NCBI RefSeq assembly: GCF_000429305.1
Contig: NZ_AUBP01000010.1
Location: 124,001-188,000, forward strand
Length of the DNA stretch: 64,000 nucleotides
Reading direction: 5' to 3'
Origin: Desulfovibrio inopinatus DSM 10711
GTDB lineage: Bacteria > Desulfobacterota > Desulfovibrionia > Desulfovibrionales > Desulfovibrionaceae
Made by a program: the position numbers and the translations under genes. Within the stretch, counting starts at the first letter, position 1. The number at the start of each line of letters is the position of its first letter. Of the stretch, positions 54,400-63,826 are shown piece after piece. Below the pieces are notes generated by a model, which saw nothing but the letters and a program-made list of their open reading frames with translations, was not told where the DNA came from and ran no database searches.

Positions 54400-55968
54400 A
54401 TGATAGCGCTGCAAAACCTGCTGATACAGAGTGAATACAAACTTATGGAGCGTATTTTACAATATGCAAAGTCCCAAGGGTATTCTCGGTATACTTCTAC
54501 TCTTGTTGAACCTTGGCGTATTTCAATACAAGGTTTGACGGATGCAATCGTAACAGCCATCCTGCATTATGGCAAAGTTTTGCCTCAATTTTCTCCCCAA
54601 GATCAATTCGAGGACGATCCGATAGCCCAATTCGGCCTGATAGAAGCTCAACTCCATCGTGAGCGAGGTATTGACCTGGCCATGTTCTTGGGACTGTATA
54701 AGTATTATCGATATACATATGTGGGGCTTATACGAGAGGCATCGTTTGATGATGCAGAAAAAGATTTTTATGTATCATTTGTTGAACGTTGTTTTGATCG
54801 TATTGAAATTGCTTTTTGTAGCCAGTGGATCAATTTAGGGGAGAGTGTTGCTCTCACCGAATTACAGCGTGCTAATAGAACGATTACCAATGAAAAAAAT
54901 AAGTACCTGACGCTGTTTGAAAGTCTGGATACGCCAGCATTTTTAATTGACGAACAGGGAGTATTAGAAAATATCAATATTTCTGGAGCCAGATTGTTAG
55001 GTCTTCGCGACGTGGAAGGAGCGATGTACTACTCCTATGGTGGTCAGTTGGAGTCGCAATACCGAAAACAGTTGTCCACGTTGCTTCCATGGCTTGAGCC
55101 AGGCCTTCATGATGTATTGAAGAAAGAGAACGCTTCTTTGAAGCTTGAAGCTGAATCTCGTGATGAGATGGGCGATCGATATTATAGCGTAGCAATTTCC
55201 AGACTGCGTGATATTTCAGGAAAATTTCGAGGTGGAATCGTTCTTCTTGAGGATGTAACGGAAAGAAAGAAGATGGAACAATTCAAAGAAGGCGTTGAGA
55301 GCATAACGCGGCATGACCTCAAAGTCCCATTGAGTGGAATGCTTGGTGTTTTGAATTATCTTTTGGATAATGGAATGTTGAATTATCAACAGCAACAGAT
55401 GCTATCCATGGCTAAAAAGAGTGGATACACCATGCTTTCCATTATTAATCGTTCTCTCGATATTGTTAAGATGGAAATGGGACGCTATACGTATGTTCCC
55501 AATAGTGTTGACTTAGCCATTGTGCTTCGTCGCGTTATGGAGCACCTGGAAAGTACAGCAAAAGCATGTGGCGTGTCTGTTGATGTCAGTATTGATGGAA
55601 AAAAAATGGGAGAGAGTACAACTGGTCCTCTTATAGTAGCGGAAGAGATGCTTGTCTACTCAGCTCTCATCAATTTGCTGTGTAATGCAATTGAAGCATC
55701 TCCTATGGAAGAAGCAGTTAATGTCGATATTGTAACAGATGATATGTGTAGCATTATTATCTCGAATCAGGGTGTTGTACCGGAAGAGATAAGGGATTCG
55801 TTTTTTGAAAAGTTTGTTTCGTGGGGAAAACGGAATGGGACCGGACTTGGTACGTATACCGCTCGGCTTGTTATCAACACCATGCATGGTGAAATCATGA
55901 TGAGGACAGAAGGTGATAGGACGTTCATTACCGTTGAATTACCACTGTCACAGCCCTTCAAGAGATAA
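54400..55968 (+). CDS. PAS-histidine kinase with unknown helical input domain
   Basis: A 522-residue cytosolic sensor kinase. Residues ~1-185 are all-helical (e.g. LYKYYRYTYVGLIREASF) and unlike any domain I recognise; RsbR-type and globin-like folds are possible. Residues ~195-300 are a PAS domain (LDTPAFLIDEQGVLENINIS). The kinase has ITRHDLKVPLSGMLG, NLLCNAIEASP and GTGLGTYTARL. The residue after the His is Asp. GGGGAAG lies near the ATG at 54400. It follows the hybrid gene after a 237-base gap; link to that gene is unproven. Confidence 0.85.
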   Translation: MIALQNLLIQSEYKLMERILQYAKSQGYSRYTSTLVEPWRISIQGLTDAIVTAILHYGKVLPQFSPQDQFEDDPIAQFGLIEAQLHRERGIDLAMFLGLYKYYRYTYVGLIREASFDDAEKDFYVSFVERCFDRIEIAFCSQWINLGESVALTELQRANRTITNEKNKYLTLFESLDTPAFLIDEQGVLENINISGARLLGLRDVEGAMYYSYGGQLESQYRKQLSTLLPWLEPGLHDVLKKENASLKLEAESRDEMGDRYYSVAISRLRDISGKFRGGIVLLEDVTERKKMEQFKEGVESITRHDLKVPLSGMLGVLNYLLDNGMLNYQQQQMLSMAKKSGYTMLSIINRSLDIVKMEMGRYTYVPNSVDLAIVLRRVMEHLESTAKACGVSVDVSIDGKKMGESTTGPLIVAEEMLVYSALINLLCNAIEASPMEEAVNVDIVTDDMCSIIISNQGVVPEEIRDSFFEKFVSWGKRNGTGLGTYTARLVINTMHGEIMMRTEGDRTFITVELPLSQPFKR

Positions 55969-56017
55969 TTCTGAGTATATTCGAGGTTGCTCTGGTATTG
56001 ATCGGCACATGGTGAGA

Positions 56018-56725
56018 TTACGGGCACTGTCTGGCCCAGGCCTCTTCACGGGCTTGCGCTTTGATTTCTTCTGGGTCAATGCCATTCTCTACAAACAGCG
56101 TTCGTTCCAGTTTTTGCCGTTTTGGCTTCATCCAAACTTCCTTTCGTCTCCCGTAATCCGCAATACGCGCAGGTGTATCGTACCATGATAACGCGTCGGT
56201 TTCGATATAGCCCTGTTGCGACGTGGCGAGATCCTTGGCTCTGTACCAATGAAATCCTGATGAAAAGTCTCGGATCACCCTGATGATTTTGAATTGTCCA
56301 CTGCGAGGAATGCTTATGACCTCAACGGTGCTTTCGATAACATCCTGTGGGGTTTTCAGGTTGGGGTCATTGGTAATAAGAAGCGGCGTAGGTTGCTCGG
56401 CCGTAATGATATCTCCGGCTTTCAATGTATTCCTTGGAAATCTTCCAAACATTTTTGTGGTTTCTCGTTCAATGCGAGCCTTGCCTTTTTCATAGGAACA
56501 ATAGAGGTGCATACGTTGAGGTGTTGTCAGCTCCGGATACGTGGGCTTGCTCAGCAATGTCGCGAAACCGAATATGATGGCGAAGCCCCCATATAACAAT
56601 GCCGCTTTGAAGCGACTGGCTGGCCGAAACCATGGTGCCATAGCTTTGGGCTGATAGAGACTGAGCAAAACGCAGACTCCAAATACAAGGGTCAGAACTC
56701 CATAAAATAAAATCGGCTTATACAT
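56018..56725 (-). CDS. Two-TM membrane protein, unknown function
   Basis: A 235-residue protein with two N-terminal helices (~6-24 and ~42-60) and a cytosolic or periplasmic C-terminal part. IPRSGQFKIIRVI and GYIETDALSWYD look SH3b-like but this is weak. GAGGAA lies before the ATG at 56725, which replaces the longer frame. It converges on the sensor kinase gene. I do not recognise a family. Confidence 0.65.
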   Translation of the reverse strand: MYKPILFYGVLTLVFGVCVLLSLYQPKAMAPWFRPASRFKAALLYGGFAIIFGFATLLSKPTYPELTTPQRMHLYCSYEKGKARIERETTKMFGRFPRNTLKAGDIITAEQPTPLLITNDPNLKTPQDVIESTVEVISIPRSGQFKIIRVIRDFSSGFHWYRAKDLATSQQGYIETDALSWYDTPARIADYGRRKEVWMKPKRQKLERTLFVENGIDPEEIKAQAREEAWARQCP

Positions 56726-56863
56726 GGGATTCCTCATCGCTATGGTACGTTGTTCTGTTTGTTTTCCAAGGATGAGTCGGCCACCCTAAATGCAATATAG
56801 AGGATAAAAAGTCTGATTTCATTCGATTATCTTGAGTATTGTATTTTGTTGTTCCGTGTTTGT

Positions 56864-57748
56864 CTATTGCGGACATGACGCTGTTTGGTTGCGTGAGAGT
56901 TTCAACCGACGTTGAACGAGTTTGGGAATGCCCGCTTCACAGGGAATGCCTGTCTGGCACAGACCGCAACTGTTGACCGGAACTCCAAGCTGTTGTTCCT
57001 CGACATACGGACGTGTGCTCCCGCGAATATATGTTTTACATTGTTCTTTATCATGTCCCGATGGCGTGATGGCATGCGCCGGGCAACGTTTGATGCACGC
57101 CTTGCAATCAACGCCATGTGTACGCAGACAATACTCCTGATGATGCGTGTACGGTCTCGGTGTGGGAGTGACAGTGCAGTCCGCGATAACAGAGCCGACG
57201 CGAATGGCTTTCCCTTTGGCGGTGATGAGGCCGTCGCTTAAACCGAATGTCCCTAATCCACAAACAAATGCGGTATGACGTTCCGACCAGGTTGAAGCAA
57301 ATCCGTAACGGGGAGACTGTGCCCGTGTCCATTCTGGGGCAAGGGTAGGCGCCAGTGCACGTAAACCGGATGCTGTCAGTGCCGTCACAACATGGCGGCG
57401 TAGGTTCTCATTGACGTTTTCGCCGAAAAGACGGGCGAGGCTCCAGTTGAGGCTGGGCATATCCGTCATGGAACGATGTGCGCGACGTGTACGTTCGGTA
57501 TGCGGTAAAATCCAAGCAATGACTCCGATGTGTTTGGGAGAAGTGCCCGGGAATGCCTGGCGAAACGCTTCTCGCGGAGTTTGATAAAACGTACCGATAT
57601 CATTTTTGATGGCAGTGAACAGTGGATCGTCGCCATCAGCATAACCAACAAGAGGTTGGTCGAACGCACGAAATCCCCAGTGTGGAGACAAAGAATTGTT
57701 TTCGGGAGTGCTTAAAAACGTTTTGATGGTGTCTTCAATCTGCAGCAC
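56864..57748 (-). CDS. QueG/epoxyqueuosine reductase-like 4Fe-4S protein
   Basis: A 294-residue protein with a C-terminal ferredoxin-like cluster set: CLRTHGVDCKACIKRCPAHAI and NSCGLCQTGIPCEAGIP. The N-terminal part resembles the QueG/DUF1730-type fold but the cobalamin-binding segment is not clearly recognised. Start: a GTG at 57748 with GGGAG seven bases upstream, inside the end of the NUDIX gene, giving a 14-base overlap. Probably a reductase of the QueG superfamily; substrate unknown. Confidence 0.75.
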   Translation of the reverse strand: MLQIEDTIKTFLSTPENNSLSPHWGFRAFDQPLVGYADGDDPLFTAIKNDIGTFYQTPREAFRQAFPGTSPKHIGVIAWILPHTERTRRAHRSMTDMPSLNWSLARLFGENVNENLRRHVVTALTASGLRALAPTLAPEWTRAQSPRYGFASTWSERHTAFVCGLGTFGLSDGLITAKGKAIRVGSVIADCTVTPTPRPYTHHQEYCLRTHGVDCKACIKRCPAHAITPSGHDKEQCKTYIRGSTRPYVEEQQLGVPVNSCGLCQTGIPCEAGIPKLVQRRLKLSRNQTASCPQ

Positions 57749-58262
57749 GGCGACTCTCCCTTTTCGCTGTTTTGGGGCGACATTGAGGTGGGGTGTCAAG
57801 CGCAAGAGCTCGAACCAGGTCAATGAGAAAACCATCCTGTCCAGGGATCAATTTTTCTTCGGCAATCTTCAGTGGAAACCAGGTCGCTCGGTCGACTTCG
57901 GGAAAAGACTGCATGCAGCCTGATCCCGGCGGCCATTCCATTGTAAAGGTATTGCTTGTGACGTATTCTTCCGGAAACTCAGCTTCAACAGCGTATGCGT
58001 GGATGCATTTTCCACCTGCTTGACGGCGTACCCCAAGAAAAATGAATTCTGCATCGGAATGAGGCAACAGCCCAGTTTCCTCATGGAATTCGCGCAGAGC
58101 CGCTTCGAAGGGAGATTCTTCTCCTTCCGTAAATTCTCCTTTGGCTATAGACCAGACGCGGTGGTCACGCTTGGCAAACCAGGGGCCTCCAGGGTGGACG
58201 AGTAAGACTTCCAATCCGCCTTTAGTTCGACGAAATGGCAGCAGCCCTGCACTTTGTTTCAT
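57735..58262 (-). CDS. NUDIX hydrolase
   Basis: A 175-residue protein with the NUDIX box G-x5-E-x7-R-E-x2-E-E-x-G, here GEFTEGEESPFEAALREFHE then ETGLL. NUDIX enzymes cleave nucleoside diphosphates linked to other groups. HRVWSIAKGEF is typical of MutT/diadenosine-type members. It overlaps the QueG-like gene on the 3' side. Confidence 0.9.
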   Translation of the reverse strand: MKQSAGLLPFRRTKGGLEVLLVHPGGPWFAKRDHRVWSIAKGEFTEGEESPFEAALREFHEETGLLPHSDAEFIFLGVRRQAGGKCIHAYAVEAEFPEEYVTSNTFTMEWPPGSGCMQSFPEVDRATWFPLKIAEEKLIPGQDGFLIDLVRALALDTPPQCRPKTAKRESRRAAD

Positions 58263-58349
58263 GATCTTCTCCTTGTCCTTGCCTGGAGGGAAATATCACG
58301 ATACTGCACGGCAAGGCAGACGCCAACCCCAAGAAAGGGGCCGAATCCC

Positions 58350-58844
58350 ATGAAAACTGTAAAAAATATACAAACGGTCTCGGAATGGGAGGATTCGGGT
58401 TATGTTCTCCCAGAAGCCTCATTTCAGCGGTGGGCTTTGGCCTTCTTTCTCGTACTTGTCGCACTCTGTTTGGTTGTGTTGGTTGTTTTTCGAGTGCATC
58501 AACATAACCTTCTGCGTCTTTTGTCTCTCGATCCGGTACGTGCGATAACAATACTCAAGCGTGATCTTGCCATAGCTGGTGGGCTTCATTTCTTTCTTAC
58601 TTTTGGAGTCGGATTCTATTGCGTCTGGCTGGCGCGACGGATTCTTCACACGGGCCGTTATCCCCCTCCGGGAATGAAAGTGTTGCGCAAAACTATTATT
58701 CGGCATGGGAGTGAGTCTGTCAAAATCGTCTGGGGACTGTTTGTCTTGACCGGACTTTTGCTGTTGACCAATGGAGCCTTTGTTATTTTATGGCAATGCT
58801 TGTCCGGTGCAACAGATTGGGTACAGGGCGGAGGATTGCCATAG
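58350..58844 (+). CDS. Two-TM membrane protein, unknown
   Basis: A 164-residue protein with hydrophobic segments ~29-46 (ALAFFLVLVALCLVVLVV), ~78-95 and ~130-150, so three helices are possible. The ATG at 58350 follows a GGGG stretch by about ten bases; an upstream frame start is unlikely. No family recognised. Divergent from the NUDIX gene. Confidence 0.6.
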   Translation: MKTVKNIQTVSEWEDSGYVLPEASFQRWALAFFLVLVALCLVVLVVFRVHQHNLLRLLSLDPVRAITILKRDLAIAGGLHFFLTFGVGFYCVWLARRILHTGRYPPPGMKVLRKTIIRHGSESVKIVWGLFVLTGLLLLTNGAFVILWQCLSGATDWVQGGGLP

Positions 58845-58870
58845 TGCACTACAGAGAAGAGGGGAAGGGA

Positions 58871-59332
58871 TCACGCGGCAACGGTGTTGGAAAATTCAGA
58901 GAGAAGCCGGGTCCAAAGAATTTGATTGCCTTTGATGGATTTGCCGACAACAAGTCTCGGCATGGTCGTTAAAGAACGATTCACCGACCTTTTGCCGGGA
59001 ACGAGTCCATTTACCGTTCCTTGTGGAATACGAATGGCATTATAGTCAATCGCTTTGAGTTGTTCATGAAGTATCGCGGATATTGTTGAAAGTGGGGCGA
59101 ATCGTGAGGATAACTGGTCAGGGGCAAGCCATCGATTGACAAGAGCGACGGGATGGTCTTCTTCGATGTTGACAAGACTGACATATCGAATGGGGTTGTT
59201 TTCGCCTTTTTCGAGGAGATGCGCCCAGCGTGAAGCAAGTGCCAGCCCATCTTCCACGTTCGAGATAGGAAGAAAATAACCGCCTACACGTCTCCACGGC
59301 TTGGCATTTTTATGAATTTGAACAAGTAACAC
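58871..59332 (-). CDS. Hypothetical protein
   Basis: A 153-residue protein from a GTG with AAGGAG five bases before it. VLLVQIHKNAKPWRRVGGYF and NPIRYVSLVNIEEDHPVALV suggest a compact alpha/beta domain. I do not recognise a family. It converges on the membrane protein at 58844, 26 bases apart. Confidence 0.65.
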   Translation of the reverse strand: MLLVQIHKNAKPWRRVGGYFLPISNVEDGLALASRWAHLLEKGENNPIRYVSLVNIEEDHPVALVNRWLAPDQLSSRFAPLSTISAILHEQLKAIDYNAIRIPQGTVNGLVPGKRSVNRSLTTMPRLVVGKSIKGNQILWTRLLSEFSNTVAA

Positions 59333-59689
59333 AGATACTCCTTCATGCAGCATTGAAACGCCGCTGCACGAGAGGGAGACTTCGAATTAAGCAATGGCCA
59401 CTTACCCTCCCGCCTTATGCTTGCCATTTTATACGATGATATTACACTCTTTTCATGAAAAAGGGCAACATCAAGTCTCCTGAAATTGTTTCTTTCTTTG
59501 TAATCATGCTCTTTTTTTCTTCTTAAAGCCGGAGTCCTATTATCTCTCAATATGGAGATGGCCTTTCGTCTGCGTAGAATTGATTCTTCACAGCGTCCGG
59601 CAGTTGCGTGTGCGCTTCATATTGATGTATTTTTTGAAACATCACTCAGTCGAGGCGGGAAAACTCCCTCGTAATGTGGAAAAATCCAG
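59333..59689. other. Divergent intergenic region
   Basis: About 357 bases between two divergent genes. Holds presumed promoters. No gene or clear element recognised. Confidence 0.5.
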
Positions 59690-60145
59690 ATGGCATTGTT
59701 TTCTGATTCGTTTCTTGTCCGCATGTGGAGGCATTGTTGGTACTTCTTTCGAGGGAAGACACCCGTTATTCGAGGTGGTTGCTTACAATGTGGAGGTTGT
59801 TGCCGTTATATTACGTTGATGTACGAAGGCAAAATGATACGTAGTCGTTGGCAATTTGATCGTATTTGCAAGAAAGATCCCGTGTTCCGACGATTTGTCG
59901 TTGCTGAGAATGCTTTTATGAAGAACCTCGTTTTTCGATGCAACTTGTTATCGGAAGAGGGGACATGCCTTGATTACGAAAATCGTCCGCAATTGTGCAA
60001 AGACTATCCAACACGCCATATGGTATACTATGGAGGAGCCCCCTCAGCGCATTGCGGATTTTATATTGCTGAGACAACAAGTTTTGCCCGAATTTTGAAA
60101 AAAACCATCCGAGCGAATCGGAAAAAAGAGCGAAAAGGTTCGTGA
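59690..60145 (+). CDS. YkgJ-family cysteine cluster protein
   Basis: A 151-residue protein. Near residue 31 it has CLQCGGCCRY, the C-x2-C-x2-CC signature of the YkgJ/UPF0153 family; further cysteines lie at CNLLSEEGTCLDYENRPQLC and HCGFYI. Eight-cysteine proteins of this type bind zinc or an iron-sulfur cluster. Function unknown. The ATG lacks a strong ribosome site. It converges on the WcbI-like gene 14 bases away. Confidence 0.85.
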   Translation: MALFSDSFLVRMWRHCWYFFRGKTPVIRGGCLQCGGCCRYITLMYEGKMIRSRWQFDRICKKDPVFRRFVVAENAFMKNLVFRCNLLSEEGTCLDYENRPQLCKDYPTRHMVYYGGAPSAHCGFYIAETTSFARILKKTIRANRKKERKGS

Positions 60146-60159
60146 GGTGGGGATTTCGG

Positions 60160-61017
60160 TTACGTAAGAGGAGCCTCATGGCGGTTGTGCTTTTGAGCAT
60201 AAAGAATGAGAAAAGAAATGAAATCCGAGATCCCCTCCTGCCGGCACGTTATGTAGGCAAGAAGGTATTCCTTGATGGTCAAGCGGGTGCCATAAACGGG
60301 ATAGTCCTTCATGTTGTCAGCAAATGTGAGACCGAGCTGCTGAGTGACATGGGGATGTATCGGAAGAAAGAATTCTCCGAAGGCGTCGTGTGCCGCTCGA
60401 AGAACGGTTTGTGAAAGAGGGCCATACCCTAACAGATCGAGCACGCCCTGGGCGATACGTATTTGAAGCCCGAGTCCTGGATGATTGATTGTAGAAAAAA
60501 GAGCTTCTTGTCGGTAAGTTGCCAGAATATCGTCAGTCACTTTGATATCCCACCGTTGTTCTTTTTGTCGTTCATGTTCTTCAGAACGAGCAAGAGACGT
60601 ATGAATATCATATAATTTAAATATATCTGTCTTGAGATAGATGTGAATAATTTCAATGGCAGATAGACCGCGTTGTATTAACATGTTAAGATGTCTGTCG
60701 CTGTAGTCGATGCCTGGTTTCGAATCCCACAGTGGCCAATAGTGTTTAAAGAAAAGATTTGGAATACATACTGGTTGGGCGTTTGACGGAAGACGCGAGA
60801 GCAAACGTTCACTGGACAGTTCATTCCAGTCTTTCGAAAGCCACTGATACAGGAAAAGCTGACAATTCCGAAGGTCGTCGTCTGGAATTATTTCACGGGT
60901 ATAATTGACAATGTGTTTAATACGGTAAGTATTACTAAAGACAGGGTGCTGACGTAACAACGTGGTCAGTGGCCCACCCTGGCAATTGGCGTGGATGATG
61001 CAGAGCTTTTTCTTCAT
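60160..61017 (-). CDS. WcbI-like putative polysaccharide acetyltransferase
   Basis: A 285-residue protein starting KKKLCIIHANCQGGPL, the WcbI/SGNH-like N-terminal motif (A-N-C-Q). The WcbI family is implicated in capsule polysaccharide modification. The rest has RHLNMLIQRGLSAIEIIHIY-type helices. An ATG at 61017 follows an AGGAAA about nine bases upstream; an upstream extension is unlikely. No other capsule genes are nearby. Confidence 0.72.
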   Translation of the reverse strand: MKKKLCIIHANCQGGPLTTLLRQHPVFSNTYRIKHIVNYTREIIPDDDLRNCQLFLYQWLSKDWNELSSERLLSRLPSNAQPVCIPNLFFKHYWPLWDSKPGIDYSDRHLNMLIQRGLSAIEIIHIYLKTDIFKLYDIHTSLARSEEHERQKEQRWDIKVTDDILATYRQEALFSTINHPGLGLQIRIAQGVLDLLGYGPLSQTVLRAAHDAFGEFFLPIHPHVTQQLGLTFADNMKDYPVYGTRLTIKEYLLAYITCRQEGISDFISFLILYAQKHNRHEAPLT

Positions 61018-61182
61018 AGAGACGGTTTCCTGTTCATGGAGATGGTAGGGGACTTGTACCCGTCTCCGTCGATCAAGACAATGCAACCGTATTGATGGAT
61101 GAGCATGTTTGGAACTTCGGGCAGGGAGTTGTTGTACATACCATGATTTGCTAACGTCGTGGTAGTGAGAGGGAAGAGACGC

Positions 61183-62922
61183 ATGACAAAACGCGAATTC
61201 GTTTCGACTGAAACCATTCAGTCTCTATATACCCCAAATATTGTGAGTGTTGGATCTGATACCAGTATCAGTTCTGTCATAGACACGATGCGGCAAAACA
61301 ATGCCAGCTGTGTTCTTGTCCTCGAAGAGCGTCGTCCTCTCGGTATTTTTACGGAAAAAAATGTTGTCAAAATTGCGGCACGCATGAATCAGGGGATCTT
61401 TGATTTCCCCGTGTCTTCGGCCATGTCCACACCTGTTTACACGGCAACTGAAGCCATGGTTATGGATGATGCTTTCAAAGTTTTGTCGGACAACAACGTG
61501 ACCCACCTTGTCGTGGTGGATGATCTGGGAGGTGTTAAAGGCATTCTATCTCGGTCTTGCCTCATGCGTAACCTTGGATTAGAATATTTTCTTGAATTTA
61601 AGCGGGTTGGTGACGTTATGAATCCAGACGTCATGACCGCTCCTTTAGATATGAAATTATCCAAGGCCATACACCGTATGACAGAAAGGGCATTGAGCTG
61701 TCTCGTCACCGTAGAAGAGGAGCAACCTCTTGGTATTGTCACTGAGCGGGATATTGCTCGACTTGTCCTTGAAATGTCCCATGAAAGCGACCCGGTTCTT
61801 GCCGATGTGATGACAACGCCTGTTTTGACCGTCGATATCTTGGACTCGGTATATGAAGCATCAATACGTATGCAAGCGGAGCAGGTGTGCCGTTTGGTCG
61901 TTGTGGAACATGAGAGAGAATTGCGCGGACTTCTCACGCTTTCCGATATCATTGGAGGAATGGAAAGACGTTATATTCGTGAGGTTCGGAACGCACTCAA
62001 TTATAAGGGGGGGCGGCTTCGTGAGACTATTTGTGATTCTCTGCAAAAACAGCTTTTATTAGATAATATTCTCAGTTCCGCGCTTAATGTTGGCGTTATC
62101 GCGACAGACGAAGCCTTACATGTCACGTATTATAATAAATCCGCTGAAGACATTTTAGGTTTTGTCCCCGAACATGTCATTGGTTGTCACATTGAATCCA
62201 TCCACGCTATGCTTGGCATTCCAGCCGAGCGTATTAGGGCAGTCATAGAAAGTATTCATTTCAAGGCAAGACATGCATTTTCTTTTGAGTTCAAAAAGAA
62301 CGGGATCGCAGCCCGGTATATTGATGCAACGGTCTCTTGTATTCGTGATGATGATTGTATCGTTTACGGCTATGTCTTGACAATCCAAGATGTGACGGAG
62401 CGGCATCAAAGCGAACAAATGATCTGGAAGTTAGCGTATCACGATCCATTGACGCAGCTTCCGAATCGGCTTCTCATCTCGGACAGACTCGGACAGGCCC
62501 TAAATGCCGCTGAGCGCAATAATGACTATATGGCACTTATGATGCTTGACCTTGACCATTTTAAATATATCAACGATACGCTTGGACATTCTGCCGGAGA
62601 TCAATTGCTCATCAGCGTTGCTCGGTGTCTGGAAAGACCGCTTCGAAAGTCTGATACCGTGGCTCGAATGGGCGGTGATGAATTTTTCGTTCTTTTACCA
62701 AAAATTGCATCAGAGAATGATGCATCTCTTGTTGCAGAGAAGCTTCTTCAATCTGTACGTTCACCACATCGTGTTGGAGATCACTGTATAAACGTGACAA
62801 CAAGTATTGGTGTTGCCCTTTATCCTCATGATGGTACGGATGCTGAATCGCTCATTAAAGCTGCCGACAACGCCCTCTATAAAGCGAAAGATCTTGGACG
62901 TGATGTATATACATTTCTTTAA
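61183..62922 (+). CDS. Four-CBS-PAS-GGDEF diguanylate cyclase
   Basis: A 579-residue cytosolic protein. Residues ~10-270 hold four CBS motifs in two Bateman pairs (e.g. RPLGIFTEKNVV, GVKGILSRS, QPLGIVTERDIA, LRGLLTLSDIIG), which usually sense adenine nucleotides. A PAS domain spans ~295-410. The GGDEF domain (~425-579) has MGGDEFFV; RKSD five residues before it is an I-site. The ATG at 61183 is preferred to a GTG at 61159. It links energy or nucleotide status to c-di-GMP. It overlaps the next gene by 20 bases. Confidence 0.93.
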   Translation: MTKREFVSTETIQSLYTPNIVSVGSDTSISSVIDTMRQNNASCVLVLEERRPLGIFTEKNVVKIAARMNQGIFDFPVSSAMSTPVYTATEAMVMDDAFKVLSDNNVTHLVVVDDLGGVKGILSRSCLMRNLGLEYFLEFKRVGDVMNPDVMTAPLDMKLSKAIHRMTERALSCLVTVEEEQPLGIVTERDIARLVLEMSHESDPVLADVMTTPVLTVDILDSVYEASIRMQAEQVCRLVVVEHERELRGLLTLSDIIGGMERRYIREVRNALNYKGGRLRETICDSLQKQLLLDNILSSALNVGVIATDEALHVTYYNKSAEDILGFVPEHVIGCHIESIHAMLGIPAERIRAVIESIHFKARHAFSFEFKKNGIAARYIDATVSCIRDDDCIVYGYVLTIQDVTERHQSEQMIWKLAYHDPLTQLPNRLLISDRLGQALNAAERNNDYMALMMLDLDHFKYINDTLGHSAGDQLLISVARCLERPLRKSDTVARMGGDEFFVLLPKIASENDASLVAEKLLQSVRSPHRVGDHCINVTTSIGVALYPHDGTDAESLIKAADNALYKAKDLGRDVYTFL

Positions 62923-63760
62923 ACAGCGCCACTCCATCTGGTGTGGAGTGTTGCTGTCTATGATGATGTGCTGTGTCCCCAGTATTCTCGAGGCCACCGA
63001 CATATGGCCAATGGAACGTGAATCATTGCTTTTGGCAAAGCAACTTCAAACTGGATATCCTGATTATATTCAGGCCATTGAAACCGACAATTACGGCAGC
63101 ACATGGATTCTCCTTCATTCTGGAGAACGCTTTCTGTTTGACGATAAGCGGTCAAAAACGTTGAATGAGACGCTGAACGCCCCTGATCTCCAGGACATGC
63201 TTGCTCAACCCTACTGTATTGGGGCTGTTCTCGCAGCTCCTCAACCGGGAGAACATCCAGGACGAGTTCGTGTCGAAGCGTTTTTTCAGGCTGTATACGG
63301 CAAGAACCGGAAGGCTGTTGAAGCCAACCTGGTTCCTGTTGTTTTTTTGGGAAAAACCGTTTCCTTTAACGTGCAGAATCATGCGGCGGAGGCACTTTCA
63401 CGTGTAAGTGAAGAACTTAGCGCTCTTCTCGTCACGCATCCCGCGTACAAACGGTACATCCTCCCCGTCAATGGAACAATGGCATGGCGGACGATTGCCG
63501 GGACAAAGAGACTCAGCACGCATAGCTTTGGTATCGCGATTGACCTTGCCGCCCAGCATAACGGGTATTGGCGATATCGGGGGCGACCGGGGGCCGTCTT
63601 GGACGAACGCCAGGCTTTTCCTCAAGAGGTGGTCGATATTTTTGAAAGAAATGGTTTTATCTGGGGCGGCAAGTGGTGGGAATACGACTTTATGCACTTT
63701 GAATATCGGCCGGAACTCGTGATCATGCAAGAACGTTGCGAGCCAAACGACAACGGTTGA
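62903..63760 (+). CDS. Secreted M15-type (VanY/DD-carboxypeptidase-like) peptidase
   Basis: A 285-residue exported protein. An N-terminal hydrophobic stretch (~11-30, IWCGVLLSMMMCCVPSIL) serves as signal or anchor. The zinc site is RLSTHSFGIAIDLA (H-x6-D) and WWEYDFMHFEYRPE (E-x-x-x-H), as in M15 peptidases that trim peptidoglycan stem peptides. The start ATG (62903) lies inside the last codons of the GGDEF gene, so the pair is coupled. Confidence 0.88.
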   Translation: MYIHFFKQRHSIWCGVLLSMMMCCVPSILEATDIWPMERESLLLAKQLQTGYPDYIQAIETDNYGSTWILLHSGERFLFDDKRSKTLNETLNAPDLQDMLAQPYCIGAVLAAPQPGEHPGRVRVEAFFQAVYGKNRKAVEANLVPVVFLGKTVSFNVQNHAAEALSRVSEELSALLVTHPAYKRYILPVNGTMAWRTIAGTKRLSTHSFGIAIDLAAQHNGYWRYRGRPGAVLDERQAFPQEVVDIFERNGFIWGGKWWEYDFMHFEYRPELVIMQERCEPNDNG

Positions 63761-63791
63761 TGGCTGTTCTCCAACCCGTTTCCATGAATGG

Positions 63792-63826
63792 GGGCAAGGT
63801 GAGACAGTATAATTCTCGCCTTGCCC
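63792..63826 (+). terminator. Hairpin after the peptidase gene
   Basis: GGGCAAGGTGAGA and TCTCGCCTTGCCC form a stem of about 13 pairs (one G-U) with an AT-rich loop. No T-run follows, so it is a terminator-like or RNA-stabilising element. Confidence 0.5.
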
